64,000 bases of DNA, taken from the NCBI GenBank assembly GCA_019307815.1, contig JAFDIV010000001.1, forward strand, positions 310,001 through 374,000, read 5' to 3'. The translations under genes were made by a program, and so were the position numbers. The DNA comes from Deltaproteobacteria bacterium. GTDB taxonomy: Bacteria; Desulfobacterota; DSM-4660; Desulfatiglandales; Desulfatiglandaceae. Shown here piece by piece: positions 45,999 to 53,895 of this stretch (position 1 is its first letter; every line of letters begins with the position of its first letter). The notes beneath the pieces are model-generated. The model made no database searches and was not told the DNA's origin. It saw nothing but the letters and a program-made list of their open reading frames with translations.

Positions 45999-46258
45999 GT
46001 ATCTTCTCCTTTTTTTAGTGTTTGCTCTAACCTATTGTTTAAGCCCTGAAAGAGGTGATTGCAACCTTTTTTGTGGATTTCGCCTTCAATATGGCCTTTC
46101 GGGCCCTCATGCCATGCCCATTAGGGCATTGAATATGAGGGGCCCCTATAGATATCAGTTTCAGCTTATTATAACTCTCTTCCGTGACAATTGTGTCACT
46201 TTTGTGGTAGTAAAAAAATATAGTCAGTGGTACACAGCTGCTCAAAGGGTGATAGGCA

Positions 46259-46789
46259 GTGAAATTTAAGGATGTCTTTCGGCTTCTGGTGGGTTTCTTG
46301 GAAAAGGAAGGGATCGATTATGCCCTGATAGGTGCCTTTGCTTTAAAGGCATATGGATATACAAGGGCTACGGAGGATGTGGATTTCATTGCCAGGACAG
46401 GAGATCAAGTAAAGATCATTGGATTTCTTGAGTCGCTCGGATTTGAAACGCTCCATTGCTCAACGGGATATTCCAATCATATGCATCCGCTTTCAGGATT
46501 GGGCAGGATCGATCTTGTCTATGTTGAAGGTGACACAGCGGATTCTATCTTTGCCGATAGTAAGAAGCTTTTAATTTTTGGGGATATGACGGTGCCTGTG
46601 GTCAGTCCAGAGCATCTCATTGCTCTTAAGGCATTTGCAATGAAGAACGACCCCGAGCGCTTGTTGTCTGAAATGGCGGATATCAAATTTCTTGTAGGCT
46701 TAGAGGGGATTGATCTGGAGAGGGTTCGCAGGTATTTTGACAAATATGGCCTTATGGAGAAGTTCCATGAAATCATGGGAAAAACATAG
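46259..46789 (+). CDS. Nucleotidyltransferase, AbiEii/MNT-like
   Basis: A 176-residue protein with a GTG start. It has the nucleotidyltransferase-like region YALIGAFALKAYGYTRATEDVDFI (the G-A and DVD pattern) and a later LGRIDLVYVEG with a third acidic site. The set resembles the AbiEii/MNT family, used in toxin-antitoxin and abortive-infection modules. A 70-residue gene overlaps its end, as expected for a two-gene module. It stands next to the integrated element but outside its left boundary. Confidence 0.75.
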   Translation: MKFKDVFRLLVGFLEKEGIDYALIGAFALKAYGYTRATEDVDFIARTGDQVKIIGFLESLGFETLHCSTGYSNHMHPLSGLGRIDLVYVEGDTADSIFADSKKLLIFGDMTVPVVSPEHLIALKAFAMKNDPERLLSEMADIKFLVGLEGIDLERVRRYFDKYGLMEKFHEIMGKT

Positions 46790-46979
46790 TACAGGCGATG
46801 ATTTGAAATTGGAAAAGGGAATGCTTCTAACTCCTGGAGATATGGCCTTTATGAAGAAGAGCCGACACGGACAGATCAGCCGTGACCTTGAAGAATACCT
46901 GGATTTTCTCGAAGAGATAAAGGCCTTCGATAAGAAGAAAAGGCGGTTGGTTGCCTTCAGGGAAAGATTTGAGCTATAA
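46767..46979 (+). CDS. Small protein coupled to the nucleotidyltransferase gene (70 aa)
   Basis: ATG 46767 follows GGAGAAG and overlaps the upstream gene by 23 bases. The sequence is highly charged and mostly helical (DLEEYLDFLEEIKAFDKKKRR). No family recognised. Its overlap and size suggest a partner, perhaps an antitoxin, but I have no direct evidence. Confidence 0.6.
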   Translation: MKSWEKHSTGDDLKLEKGMLLTPGDMAFMKKSRHGQISRDLEEYLDFLEEIKAFDKKKRRLVAFRERFEL

Positions 46980-47028
46980 ACCAATAATTTGAGCTGTGGG
47001 GCCTTGAGAAGATAGGGAATAAGGGAGG

Positions 47029-47052
47029 TGGTCGGGGCGAGAGGATTTGAAC
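47029..47052. repeat. attL (24-bp tRNA-Pro 3' end remnant)
   Basis: Identical to 53619-53642, the acceptor/T-arm end of tRNA-Pro with its encoded CCA. After base 47052 the sequence departs from the tRNA, which marks the left junction of the element. Confidence 0.88.
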
Positions 47053-47090
47053 TTATCTACCGAGTAATGATTTCAATAACTTAGAGGCCA

Positions 47091-47111
47091 TCTGATACTT
47101 ACCTGATACTG
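47091..47111. repeat. Left arm-type repeat (TGATACT pair)
   Basis: A 21-bp sequence with two TGATACT units (TCTGATACTT, then ACCTGATACTG) that recurs with one mismatch at 53548-53568 near the other end, in the same orientation. Its position just inside the att site suggests an integrase arm-binding site. The rest of 47053-47416 is AT-rich with no gene that I can see. Confidence 0.6.
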
Positions 47112-47416
47112 ATACGAGAGGAACTGTTCTTGTTTGGGTTCAAATTTCTTTCAGTTCCAAACTAAATTAGTTTTCAATTTTCCTAGAATATTGTTCAATT
47201 TCCCAAGTGATTTTAATTTATTCTTTCTCAGAATTTTTACACACTAAAATCACCCTAACCCCCTGAAATCATTAGGGATTTAGCCCATTTGATAAATGGG
47301 GTTATGGTAAGTTTAACCCTGTGCACCTGACCTAACCTATTGATATTATTAAATAAAACACGTTTTTTGCCATTATGACCCGTGGCAAGATTAAGTTTAA
47401 TTAAGGAGTTGTTAAC

Positions 47417-48211
47417 ATGAATGACATTAATTTAGAAGAGCTGAAACAGAAGTATCTGGACTTGGGGGGAGACCCAGCAACTTTAGAAGAAGTTTCACCT
47501 GACATTCTTCAAACTCTTGTGGATGCAAGAGAAGAAGCGCAGAGGCTAATAGAGAGGCATAAAACTGATTTATATGTAGCCGAATTAAACAAACCTGTTC
47601 CTGAAGAGGAAAAGCCAAATATCAACGAAGCAATTACAAAATTGCGCAAAATTCGCGAACGCGAAGTAGATTTCAATGACCCAGCAAGACCGTTAAAGCG
47701 GAATTTAGAAATAGATTTTACAAACGCAATACGAGAATACTTCGGTTTGGAGAGGCTCCCATTCGAATATTCTGACGCAGACTTAGAAGTTCTTCTAGAA
47801 CTGGACCAGTGGACTATAGGCCCGACTTGCAGAGAATTTCTTAATAACCAGAACGAAATGAGGAAGCAAGATTACAGACAGCGTATGCAGAAAATACTGT
47901 TTGTCAGACATAGCCAAAAAGAGAGAGAACGAAAAGAACAAAAGAAACTTAACGAAATCGTCAATAAATTCGAACACTTACGCCACGTTCCTGGTAAGAT
48001 AAAAATGCAGGACGGCAAGCCCGTCATTTCAAATGAGTATCAGGAATGGAGGGAAAACATAAAGGAATTCAGGCACTTATTGCAGATTGAAAAGAAGTAT
48101 ATCGACAGCATTCTGAAGGAATTCCCTAATACCGAAACTAAACAAAAATATGCCCCATTTTTCAAAATCTTCAATGAAATCAACGACTTATGCGATAGGG
48201 AGGGCATTTAA
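47417..48211 (+). CDS. Hypothetical protein of the integrated element (264 aa)
   Basis: A charged, helix-rich protein with a good AAGGAG site before ATG. It has acidic and basic stretches (EREVDFNDPARPLKRNLE, RQRMQKILFVRHSQKERER) and no cysteine motif, signal or membrane segment. It is followed directly by an HTH gene. I do not recognise the family; a structural or DNA-packaging role is only a guess from the neighbour. Confidence 0.68.
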   Translation: MNDINLEELKQKYLDLGGDPATLEEVSPDILQTLVDAREEAQRLIERHKTDLYVAELNKPVPEEEKPNINEAITKLRKIREREVDFNDPARPLKRNLEIDFTNAIREYFGLERLPFEYSDADLEVLLELDQWTIGPTCREFLNNQNEMRKQDYRQRMQKILFVRHSQKERERKEQKKLNEIVNKFEHLRHVPGKIKMQDGKPVISNEYQEWRENIKEFRHLLQIEKKYIDSILKEFPNTETKQKYAPFFKIFNEINDLCDREGI

Positions 48212-48212
48212 T

Positions 48213-48725
48213 ATGGCTCGTGGTCGAATTACTAAAGAGAAACAAGCAGCACTTAAAGCGAAGGCTAGGCCGTTATTGCTGGACGGTGTCCCTTTGTCTA
48301 AGGTTGCAAGACGCCTGGGTATCTCTTATAACACTGCAAGCGCATGGAAAAGGGAATTGGAGCAAGAGCTGGAAAAAGTTGGCCTGGCATCCGGTGCAGA
48401 TTTCGAGAAGCGAATATATCTTGATTTAGACCTGACAAGGACTCGGTTAAATGAGGAACTTGTAAAAAAAAACGCAGATAGCCTTCTTATACAGCGGCTA
48501 ACAGATCGGGAGAGTCTGCTTCGAGCTCAATTGAGCGCTTGCAAGATCAACTCTGAAGAGACTTACCTTTGCCAAGACGACTTCCTTGCAATCGCTAAAG
48601 GTGATGTCACAAAAGCCGAAGACATCAAACAGCAACTTGCAGACATTATCGCAGGCCTCACGCTTGAGAATTTACCGAAACTTCTGAAGAAGCACCACTG
48701 GGCAAAATACCTGAAAAATCAATAA
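48213..48725 (+). CDS. Helix-turn-helix protein (terminase-small-subunit-like)
   Basis: About 170 residues from ATG 48213, one base after the upstream stop; a longer frame starts inside the previous gene. An N-terminal HTH (GVPLSKVARRLGISYNTASAWK) is followed by helical sequence with LIQRLTDRESLLRAQL. The arrangement of HTH plus helical tail resembles small terminase subunits and some transposase-associated regulators. The exact role is not known. Confidence 0.7.
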   Translation: MARGRITKEKQAALKAKARPLLLDGVPLSKVARRLGISYNTASAWKRELEQELEKVGLASGADFEKRIYLDLDLTRTRLNEELVKKNADSLLIQRLTDRESLLRAQLSACKINSEETYLCQDDFLAIAKGDVTKAEDIKQQLADIIAGLTLENLPKLLKKHHWAKYLKNQ

Positions 48726-48812
48726 CTTGCTGGCCTCACCGTCCTTTTGGAGTTTCGTTACGTTCGCCATCCTTTGTGTGATCTGCGAAATTGCCATTTG
48801 GTGGCCAGCAAG
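48726..48812. other. Large hairpin after the HTH gene
   Basis: CTTGCTGGCC (48726-48735) pairs exactly with GGCCAGCAAG (48803-48812), and an ACC/GGT extension follows a two-base bulge, enclosing about 67 bases. It starts at the base after the stop codon. It could be a recombination site, a structured RNA or mRNA-end protection. Confidence 0.4.
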
Positions 48813-48871
48813 TAAACCCATTACGTTGCGTTGCAACGTCTAGCTGAAGCATCCGCTTCCATCCTACCTAC

Positions 48872-48915
48872 GGGGAGATGTCCTTATGCGCCTCCAGACA
48901 TCTCCCCATTTTCTT
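48872..48915 (+). terminator. Rho-independent terminator
   Basis: GGGGAGATGTC (48872-48882) and GACATCTCCCC (48897-48907) form a perfect 11-bp stem followed by ATTTTCTTTC. It ends the 47417-48725 transcription unit. The rest of 48813-49043 contains a GTTGCGTTGCAACG stretch and no gene. Confidence 0.82.
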
Positions 48916-49043
48916 TCAGTCTTTGAAAAACGAGCCCATAAAATTGCCCTCAATCAACGATTTTTATCTGACCTATAGGTTAGTATACCCTAAGCCGTTT
49001 CCACGCAAAATTGGCCTATTTTTTTTTTGGCCTCAGCTGGGGT

Positions 49044-49712
49044 TTAGGTCCATAGACCCCGAATTTGGCTCTGAATTTCCTCAGTCGTAACGTCGGCATA
49101 CACAAGTGTGGACTGGATCGAACGATGCCTAAGCTGTCTCTGCACTGTTCTTAAATCACGTTCTTTGCTATATAAAGCCACTGCGTAACTGTGACGCAAA
49201 GCATGAACACTTTTACCGTTTTGGTAGAGATTCAGTTGCTTTAGATACTTTTTAACGATTTGCTGAATCGCCTGGCTAGTCCATTTCCCTCTTTGGCCAA
49301 CAAAAAGAAAATCATCCTCACAGGTTCCTTCGCCTTGTTCTTTTTTCCATCGTAGAAACTGCTTTAGGTGTTTTTTGAGATTTGCTGGAATTTCCACTGT
49401 TCCAGAGATATTCCCCTTACCATTGCGAACGAAAATTGAGCTATTGCCGTATGAGATATTCAGGTCTCCAATCTTAAGGTTTGCAGCCTCCGACACTCTT
49501 AAGCCAGTGCAAGTCAAAAGGTCAATCGCCATCCATTCACGCACTGCCGTTTTTCGGCGACATTTTAAATCTGCCTCTGCCTTTTGTCTGACATGCCGTC
49601 TGAGGAGTTTTATTTCTTTGGCACTAAAGAATTTGATTCCATCAACATTTGTTGGCTTAGCCTTCTTTCTTGCCTTTCTGTTCCTTTCCATTGCAAGATT
49701 AATTACTGTCAT
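49044..49712 (-). CDS. Short tyrosine recombinase (XerC/integrase family)
   Basis: About 222 residues from ATG 49712, which follows GAAAGGGG; the frame is open to 49973 but that part lacks a known domain. The catalytic residues are present: Arg in CTGLRVSEAAN, HALRHSYA (H-x-x-R) and the late DVTTEE region, where the tyrosine is in STLVYADVT. It is compact, with little of the N-terminal core-binding domain. It faces away from the larger integrase and may be a resolvase or a decayed integrase. Confidence 0.88.
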   Translation of the reverse strand: MTVINLAMERNRKARKKAKPTNVDGIKFFSAKEIKLLRRHVRQKAEADLKCRRKTAVREWMAIDLLTCTGLRVSEAANLKIGDLNISYGNSSIFVRNGKGNISGTVEIPANLKKHLKQFLRWKKEQGEGTCEDDFLFVGQRGKWTSQAIQQIVKKYLKQLNLYQNGKSVHALRHSYAVALYSKERDLRTVQRQLRHRSIQSTLVYADVTTEEIQSQIRGLWT

Positions 49713-50557
49713 GACAGACCCCTTTCTTGTTTCAAAAAGTTTTATATTGAGTTTTCGCTCAATTCTTCTGTGATATTTCGGTGAAACACCTATTGAGTTT
49801 CTCTCAACCCAATAGAAAAGATATAGTATGTTTTGGGTTTTTCTTTGCCCTAACCCATGGAAATTGTCTCGGTCCATCTGCAACGCAAGGACTTGCCCAA
49901 CCCTGCCCACTAGGTAGCAGATAGAACTGCATCTAGTAGACAGCCTTAACCTGTTCCACATATAACTTAACAAGAAACAGGCTCCTAATATTCCTTGCTG
50001 GAAATATAGGACAGGCTAATCCAGGAGTGATCGGCACTCAATATCTCATTGTCAATGAACAAGTCTTCAGGAAGAAAAAACTCTCTATAAAATTGCCTCT
50101 AAAACCTAACATATTCATCGGCAAATGTCAAGCATTTCTTTAGTTTTTTTCATGCGTTAGGCTATTTGACACACTGTTTTTCAGTGTCACTTTTTTGGTG
50201 TTTTTTTGCCGGTTCATTGACTGTAAAACAGACTGAAAGTCAGGTCTTTGATATGCCACAAAGTGGAGTTTGAAAAGGATCTTTGAGAGATTGCCAAAAT
50301 GTTCAAAGAACAATCTAACTAATGGCATAGTTTTGCCCAGCTTTTGGTAACACTAATCCCTAGTAAACTTGTATGATACAATCATAGTAAAATAGTATGG
50401 TATAATCATAGTGAATTCGTATGGTATATCCATAGTATTCTACTAGACAATACACCCATACCACAAAACGGATAGGTTGTTCCGATAGGTGGGGGTGGGG
50501 GTGTCTATCAAGTTAAGCCACCAAAATTTTCAATAAAACCAAACACTTAGGAAGCCT
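49713..50557. other. Non-coding region with iterons
   Basis: This 845-base AT-rich stretch has no convincing gene. It has a small hairpin ACACTG/CAGTGT (50171-50187) followed by T6, and the iteron set described separately (50371-50442). A G-rich tract (GGTGGGGGTGGGGGTG) is at about 50486-50501. The region resembles a plasmid or element control region. Confidence 0.55.
50371..50442. repeat. Three 24-bp iterons with internal dyad symmetry
   Basis: Tandem units at 50371-50394, 50395-50418 and 50419-50442 share GTATGRTAYAATCATAGT at the start. Each holds a dyad (TATGAT/ATCATA in unit 1; TATGGT/ATCATA in unit 2; TATGG/CCATA in unit 3). CTAGTA (50360-50365) and TACTAG (50441-50446) flank the set. 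Likely a replication-control or operator array of the element. Confidence 0.75.
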
Positions 50558-50764
50558 ATGCAAGAGCTGACCCATGAATTAATTGAAGAATTAACAAAAA
50601 AATTCCTTGCTAATGGTGGAAAGGTGCTTATGTTACCGTCAGATCCCAAACTTGCTGATCCGCCCCACCCTATTCAATGGCAGACCGATGGCCTCAATCG
50701 GATTGAGTGGATCTACGTTACTGAGATCATTGAAGAAATCCGCAGAAGGGAAAAGACGAATTAG
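50558..50764 (+). CDS. Small hypothetical protein (68 aa)
   Basis: A 68-residue protein beginning MQELTHELIEELTKKFLA, with TAGGAAG just before its ATG. It ends in a charged RRREKTN and lies directly after the iterons. I recognise no family. The following frame lacks an ATG and may be a continuation of this gene in another frame. Confidence 0.55.
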   Translation: MQELTHELIEELTKKFLANGGKVLMLPSDPKLADPPHPIQWQTDGLNRIEWIYVTEIIEEIRRREKTN

Positions 50765-51108
50765 AAGCACTAGAATACGCAGTTCACAATCAACGTGACA
50801 GGCGTAACCTATCGGACGCAGAACTTTTGAAACTGGTACAGTTCATAGACAAGAGAAGAAAAAAAGGGGAAAACTTTGGGGTGTATCCAAGGAATGAAAA
50901 AGGACATACGGTTAAAACCGGATGGGAACATGTGTCCCCATCCGGAAGAAGTGCAGAAGAAACTGCAAAAATACTAGACACCAGCGACAGAAAAGCCAAA
51001 GAAGCCCGAAAAAATTTCTCTAATAATTTCAACTATTTTCGGTATCCTACTTTTTTAGTAGGAAATAAAGTCTATTCCACAACTCAGCAAATTCAATTAA
51101 CTCATTGA
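50764..51108 (+). CDS. ParB/RepB-related protein, start unclear
   Basis: The open frame from about 50764 encodes EALEYAVHNQRDRRNLSDAE, a helical segment that resembles the post-domain part of ParB-like nuclease/partition proteins, then SAEETAKILDTSDRKAKEA, an HTH-like stretch. No ATG or GTG lies upstream in frame, and the only start is TTG 50827, which would cut the conserved part. The frame overlaps the upstream gene at its end. This suggests a frameshift or an atypical start. Start and function are uncertain. Confidence 0.5.
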   Translation, partial: EALEYAVHNQRDRRNLSDAELLKLVQFIDKRRKKGENFGVYPRNEKGHTVKTGWEHVSPSGRSAEETAKILDTSDRKAKEARKNFSNNFNYFRYPTFLVGNKVYSTTQQIQLTH

Positions 51109-51233
51109 AATTACAGAAGATTTTATTAAAAATTTTTTTTGAGAAAATTTGTCAAAAAATGGTGATAGCTACTTGATTTTGAAGTTTTGAAAAGAATACA
51201 TGAGTGAGTTTTACAAAATTTTAGGGGAATCTC

Positions 51234-51262
51234 AATTGAACGAAAGGTGATGTTGTTCAATT
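51234..51262. promoter_or_regulatory. Inverted repeat AATTGAAC/GTTCAATT
   Basis: A perfect 8-bp inverted repeat with a 13-base loop (51234-51241 and 51255-51262) in the 51109-51460 gap. Operator or weak terminator; no T run follows. Confidence 0.35.
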
Positions 51263-51319
51263 AAACCCCTTAAAATCGTTAGAAGTTTTTTTATCATATA
51301 TTTGCCTTGGCTCGACTGG

Positions 51320-51409
51320 GTAAAAGCCCATAGGAAGTTTACCAGCATAACTTTCCTATCATGGCACCGGAGCCCGCTGGCTGCTATTGAATAGCAGAAG
51401 GCCTTTTAC
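51320..51409 (+). other. Cloverleaf-like structured sequence upstream of the HUH gene
   Basis: GTAAAAGCC (51320-51328) pairs with GGCCTTTTAC (51400-51409, one bulge). Inside lie ATAGGAAGT/ACTTTCCTAT (51330-51338 and 51350-51359), a weak GGC/GCC (51363-51374) and CTGCTAT/ATAGCAG (51381-51397). This makes a closed junction with three hairpins, in 51109-51460 where no gene is seen. It is unlike any named riboswitch I know. It may be a replication nick-site region or an RNA control element for the next gene. Confidence 0.5.
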
Positions 51410-51460
51410 TTAGTTAAAAACCGCACTAAGGAGGATTCCTGTCAATAAGTTCAGGGGGAG

Positions 51461-52132
51461 TTGATTCACATCAAAAAAGATGAATTAAAACAACAACTTA
51501 ACACGTGGCCTTTGAGAGAGGAATTGCTTAAAATTCAGTGGGACTACCTACTGACTATTAGCTGGTACAAGTACAGGGCCTATTCTAGCCTAAACGACTT
51601 TTTTCGCTCATTTATCAGATACCTATCCAAATCTTTAGATACCCCAGTCACATACTTTGCCATCTCCACAAGCGAATCTTTCGCATCTGGAAGTCGCACA
51701 CACATACACGTCTTGCTTTCTTTCCTCAATAGCCCACCAGTTGATTACCAAGATCTAATTGAGGCTATCCTATTGTTTCTTGGTTCAGCACGTGACAAGT
51801 ATTTCATCCAAGAAAAACATAAATATTTCAAGAACTTACAGAAACACGCTATTGTTCTAAAGAAGTGTAGTTCTCAACAACAGAGGCGAAGACTGCAGCA
51901 GGACCTAGAGATAGCAAAGGTTGAAGATCAAATTATGAATATCCATAGAAAAAGTTTCAAGTATTCTACCAGATGTTTCTGTTCTTTTTACTTATCAACA
52001 TCAGATCCAGAACATGCATACAATTTCATCAACTATTCTCTTCAACCGCACCACCTATTAAATGAGTTTGATTTCTTTTTTTCACCCACCTTAAAACACA
52101 GAGTAAAGAAATACTGTAAAAGTTCAGCTTGA
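51461..52132 (+). CDS. HUH-type replication or nicking protein, divergent
   Basis: A 223-residue protein with H81-I-H83 in RTHIHVLLSF, the HUH metal motif of rolling-circle Rep and relaxase enzymes, and a possible nicking tyrosine at Y187 or Y192 (AYNFINYSL). Family members nick one DNA strand and bind covalently to it. The start is TTG 51461 with GGGGGAG directly upstream, too close to be ideal. The lysine usually near the tyrosine is not seen, so activity is uncertain. Confidence 0.6.
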   Translation: MIHIKKDELKQQLNTWPLREELLKIQWDYLLTISWYKYRAYSSLNDFFRSFIRYLSKSLDTPVTYFAISTSESFASGSRTHIHVLLSFLNSPPVDYQDLIEAILLFLGSARDKYFIQEKHKYFKNLQKHAIVLKKCSSQQQRRRLQQDLEIAKVEDQIMNIHRKSFKYSTRCFCSFYLSTSDPEHAYNFINYSLQPHHLLNEFDFFFSPTLKHRVKKYCKSSA

Positions 52133-52207
52133 CTTCGCAAAATTAATATTTATTTTTATTTAGACTACTTTACCAGAATACCAAATAACTAATAATTTCA
52201 GATACTT

Positions 52208-53539
52208 ATGCACAACACACTGACACCAAATCAATTAAGCAAACTTCAATCGAACCGCGCACTTTTACAGTTATATCTATCTGTTCTTTCAGCCAGAACA
52301 TATGTTCTCAATGTCATTGCTGCGAAGGAAAGAAAAGAGAAACAAACCCTTGCCTCTGCTTTTCAGATCCTTGGCAATCAGCAAAATAATTTGACTTCCC
52401 GCCCCATTTCCTCTATCTCAGAACCCAAGAATGAGGAAACGGAGGATCACTGCATGCTTGGGGGAATTTATGAAAATACGGGCAAGTATGGGGCCAAATA
52501 CATTGTGAAGTTTCCGCCTAATATTTTTCGCAGATTTGAAAGTAAAAAGGAAGCGGAAAGATTTCTAAATCTTCTGAGATACAAAAAAGATATTGGAGAG
52601 TTCGATCCCAGAGAGTTTAAAGAGCAAAATATCTTTCTATTTGAAAATCTCGCTTTGCGCTTCATCTCACTAAAAAGAGACATCATCAAGCCTTCATCTT
52701 TAAAGAAAATAGAACAGAACATGAATAAAGCTATTTGCTATTTTCAGGGTATGGACGTCAGAAAGATAGAATACGCCCATATCGAAGATTTCCTTTTCAA
52801 CTTGAAAAAAACTAATGGTGAGCCTATTTCAAGCAAAACACGGGCGAATCTGAAATCGACCTTGCATGACTTCTTTACTTGGTTAAACAAGTCTAAATAT
52901 ATCAAAGAGTTACCAGAATTTCCGACTTTCAAAGTAACTATGAAGAAAAGGAAAGTGATTAGGAAAGAACTACAAGAGCAGGTACTTGATGAAATCTATA
53001 AGAGATCCTTTCATCTCGATCCTAAAATTTGGTTTGCTTGTAAATTACTTTGCACATACCCAGCAATTAGACCTACTGAATTGATAAATTTGAAAGAAAA
53101 GCATGTTGACTTACAAAGACGGGTTCTTATTTTCCCGAACCCAAAAGAGGGGAGGCCAAAAGAGGTACCTTTGTTGGATGAAGATGTAGAAATTTTTAAG
53201 CAGTTTCCTAAAGGACTCCCGAATTTGTTTTTCTTTAGACATCCCAATAGAAAAGGGTGCAAAGCAGGACAAAGGTATGATGAAGAGTTTTTACACAGAA
53301 AATGGTGGAAACCTACTTGTAAGGAACTTGGAATTGAAGGGATTGGCCTTTATGCAGGATCAAAACATTCAACTGTTACAGATTTAAGAAAACAAGGGCT
53401 TTCCCCAGAAACAATAAAAAAAGCGACAATGCACACGACTTCAAAAGCGTTTGACAGGTACCTGATTACCGATACAGACGATTTGTTGGAAACATATAGA
53501 AAAGCGAAGCCGAAGACTAAGTTAATCCCCACCAAATAA
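52208..53539 (+). CDS. int: Tyrosine-type integrase next to tRNA-Pro
   Basis: 443 residues: an N-terminal part with a GGIYENTGKYGAKYIVKFPPN strand region (arm-binding type), a core-binding helical domain (about 165-260) and a catalytic domain with Arg in TYPAIRPTELINL, KHSTVTDLR (with K-H-x-x instead of the common H-x-x-R spacing) and the final AFDRYLITD tyrosine. It is transcribed toward the tRNA. It is the natural candidate for integrating and excising the element between the 24-bp att repeats. Confidence 0.92.
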   Translation: MHNTLTPNQLSKLQSNRALLQLYLSVLSARTYVLNVIAAKERKEKQTLASAFQILGNQQNNLTSRPISSISEPKNEETEDHCMLGGIYENTGKYGAKYIVKFPPNIFRRFESKKEAERFLNLLRYKKDIGEFDPREFKEQNIFLFENLALRFISLKRDIIKPSSLKKIEQNMNKAICYFQGMDVRKIEYAHIEDFLFNLKKTNGEPISSKTRANLKSTLHDFFTWLNKSKYIKELPEFPTFKVTMKKRKVIRKELQEQVLDEIYKRSFHLDPKIWFACKLLCTYPAIRPTELINLKEKHVDLQRRVLIFPNPKEGRPKEVPLLDEDVEIFKQFPKGLPNLFFFRHPNRKGCKAGQRYDEEFLHRKWWKPTCKELGIEGIGLYAGSKHSTVTDLRKQGLSPETIKKATMHTTSKAFDRYLITDTDDLLETYRKAKPKTKLIPTK

Positions 53540-53547
53540 CTCAACAA

Positions 53548-53568
53548 TCTGATACTGACCTGATACTG
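53548..53568. repeat. Right arm-type repeat (TGATACT pair)
   Basis: Same 21-bp motif as 47091-47111 with one mismatch, 51 bases inside the right att core. It lies immediately after the integrase stop. Confidence 0.6.
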
Positions 53569-53618
53569 TTTTTTGACGGGTTTCAAAACATTAACATATT
53601 GAATTTATTACAAAAAAA

Positions 53619-53695
<77 letters not shown>

Positions 53696-53895
53696 AATAT
53701 TTTCCATATTAGTCTATTTCCCTATCCAAATTCAAGTCTATTCTTCTTCTCCCTTCGCCACCCTGCGTGGCGCCCGCCTAGCCCCCGGGCAGGGCAGACA
53801 GGAAATCATAGGCGGGTCTCCTGCAGGCAGACTTGAAATGACAGAAAGGTCCAAAACAGTATTAATATTTTTAAGCCATACCCTACAGTCACGGG

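Noticed and set aside
48726..48812. Integron attC site
   Set aside because: The hairpin arms lack the conserved AAC/GTT core triplets in the right places.
50140..50328. 62-codon minus-strand frame in the element control region
   Set aside because: Weak start, overlaps a hairpin with T run, no recognisable features.
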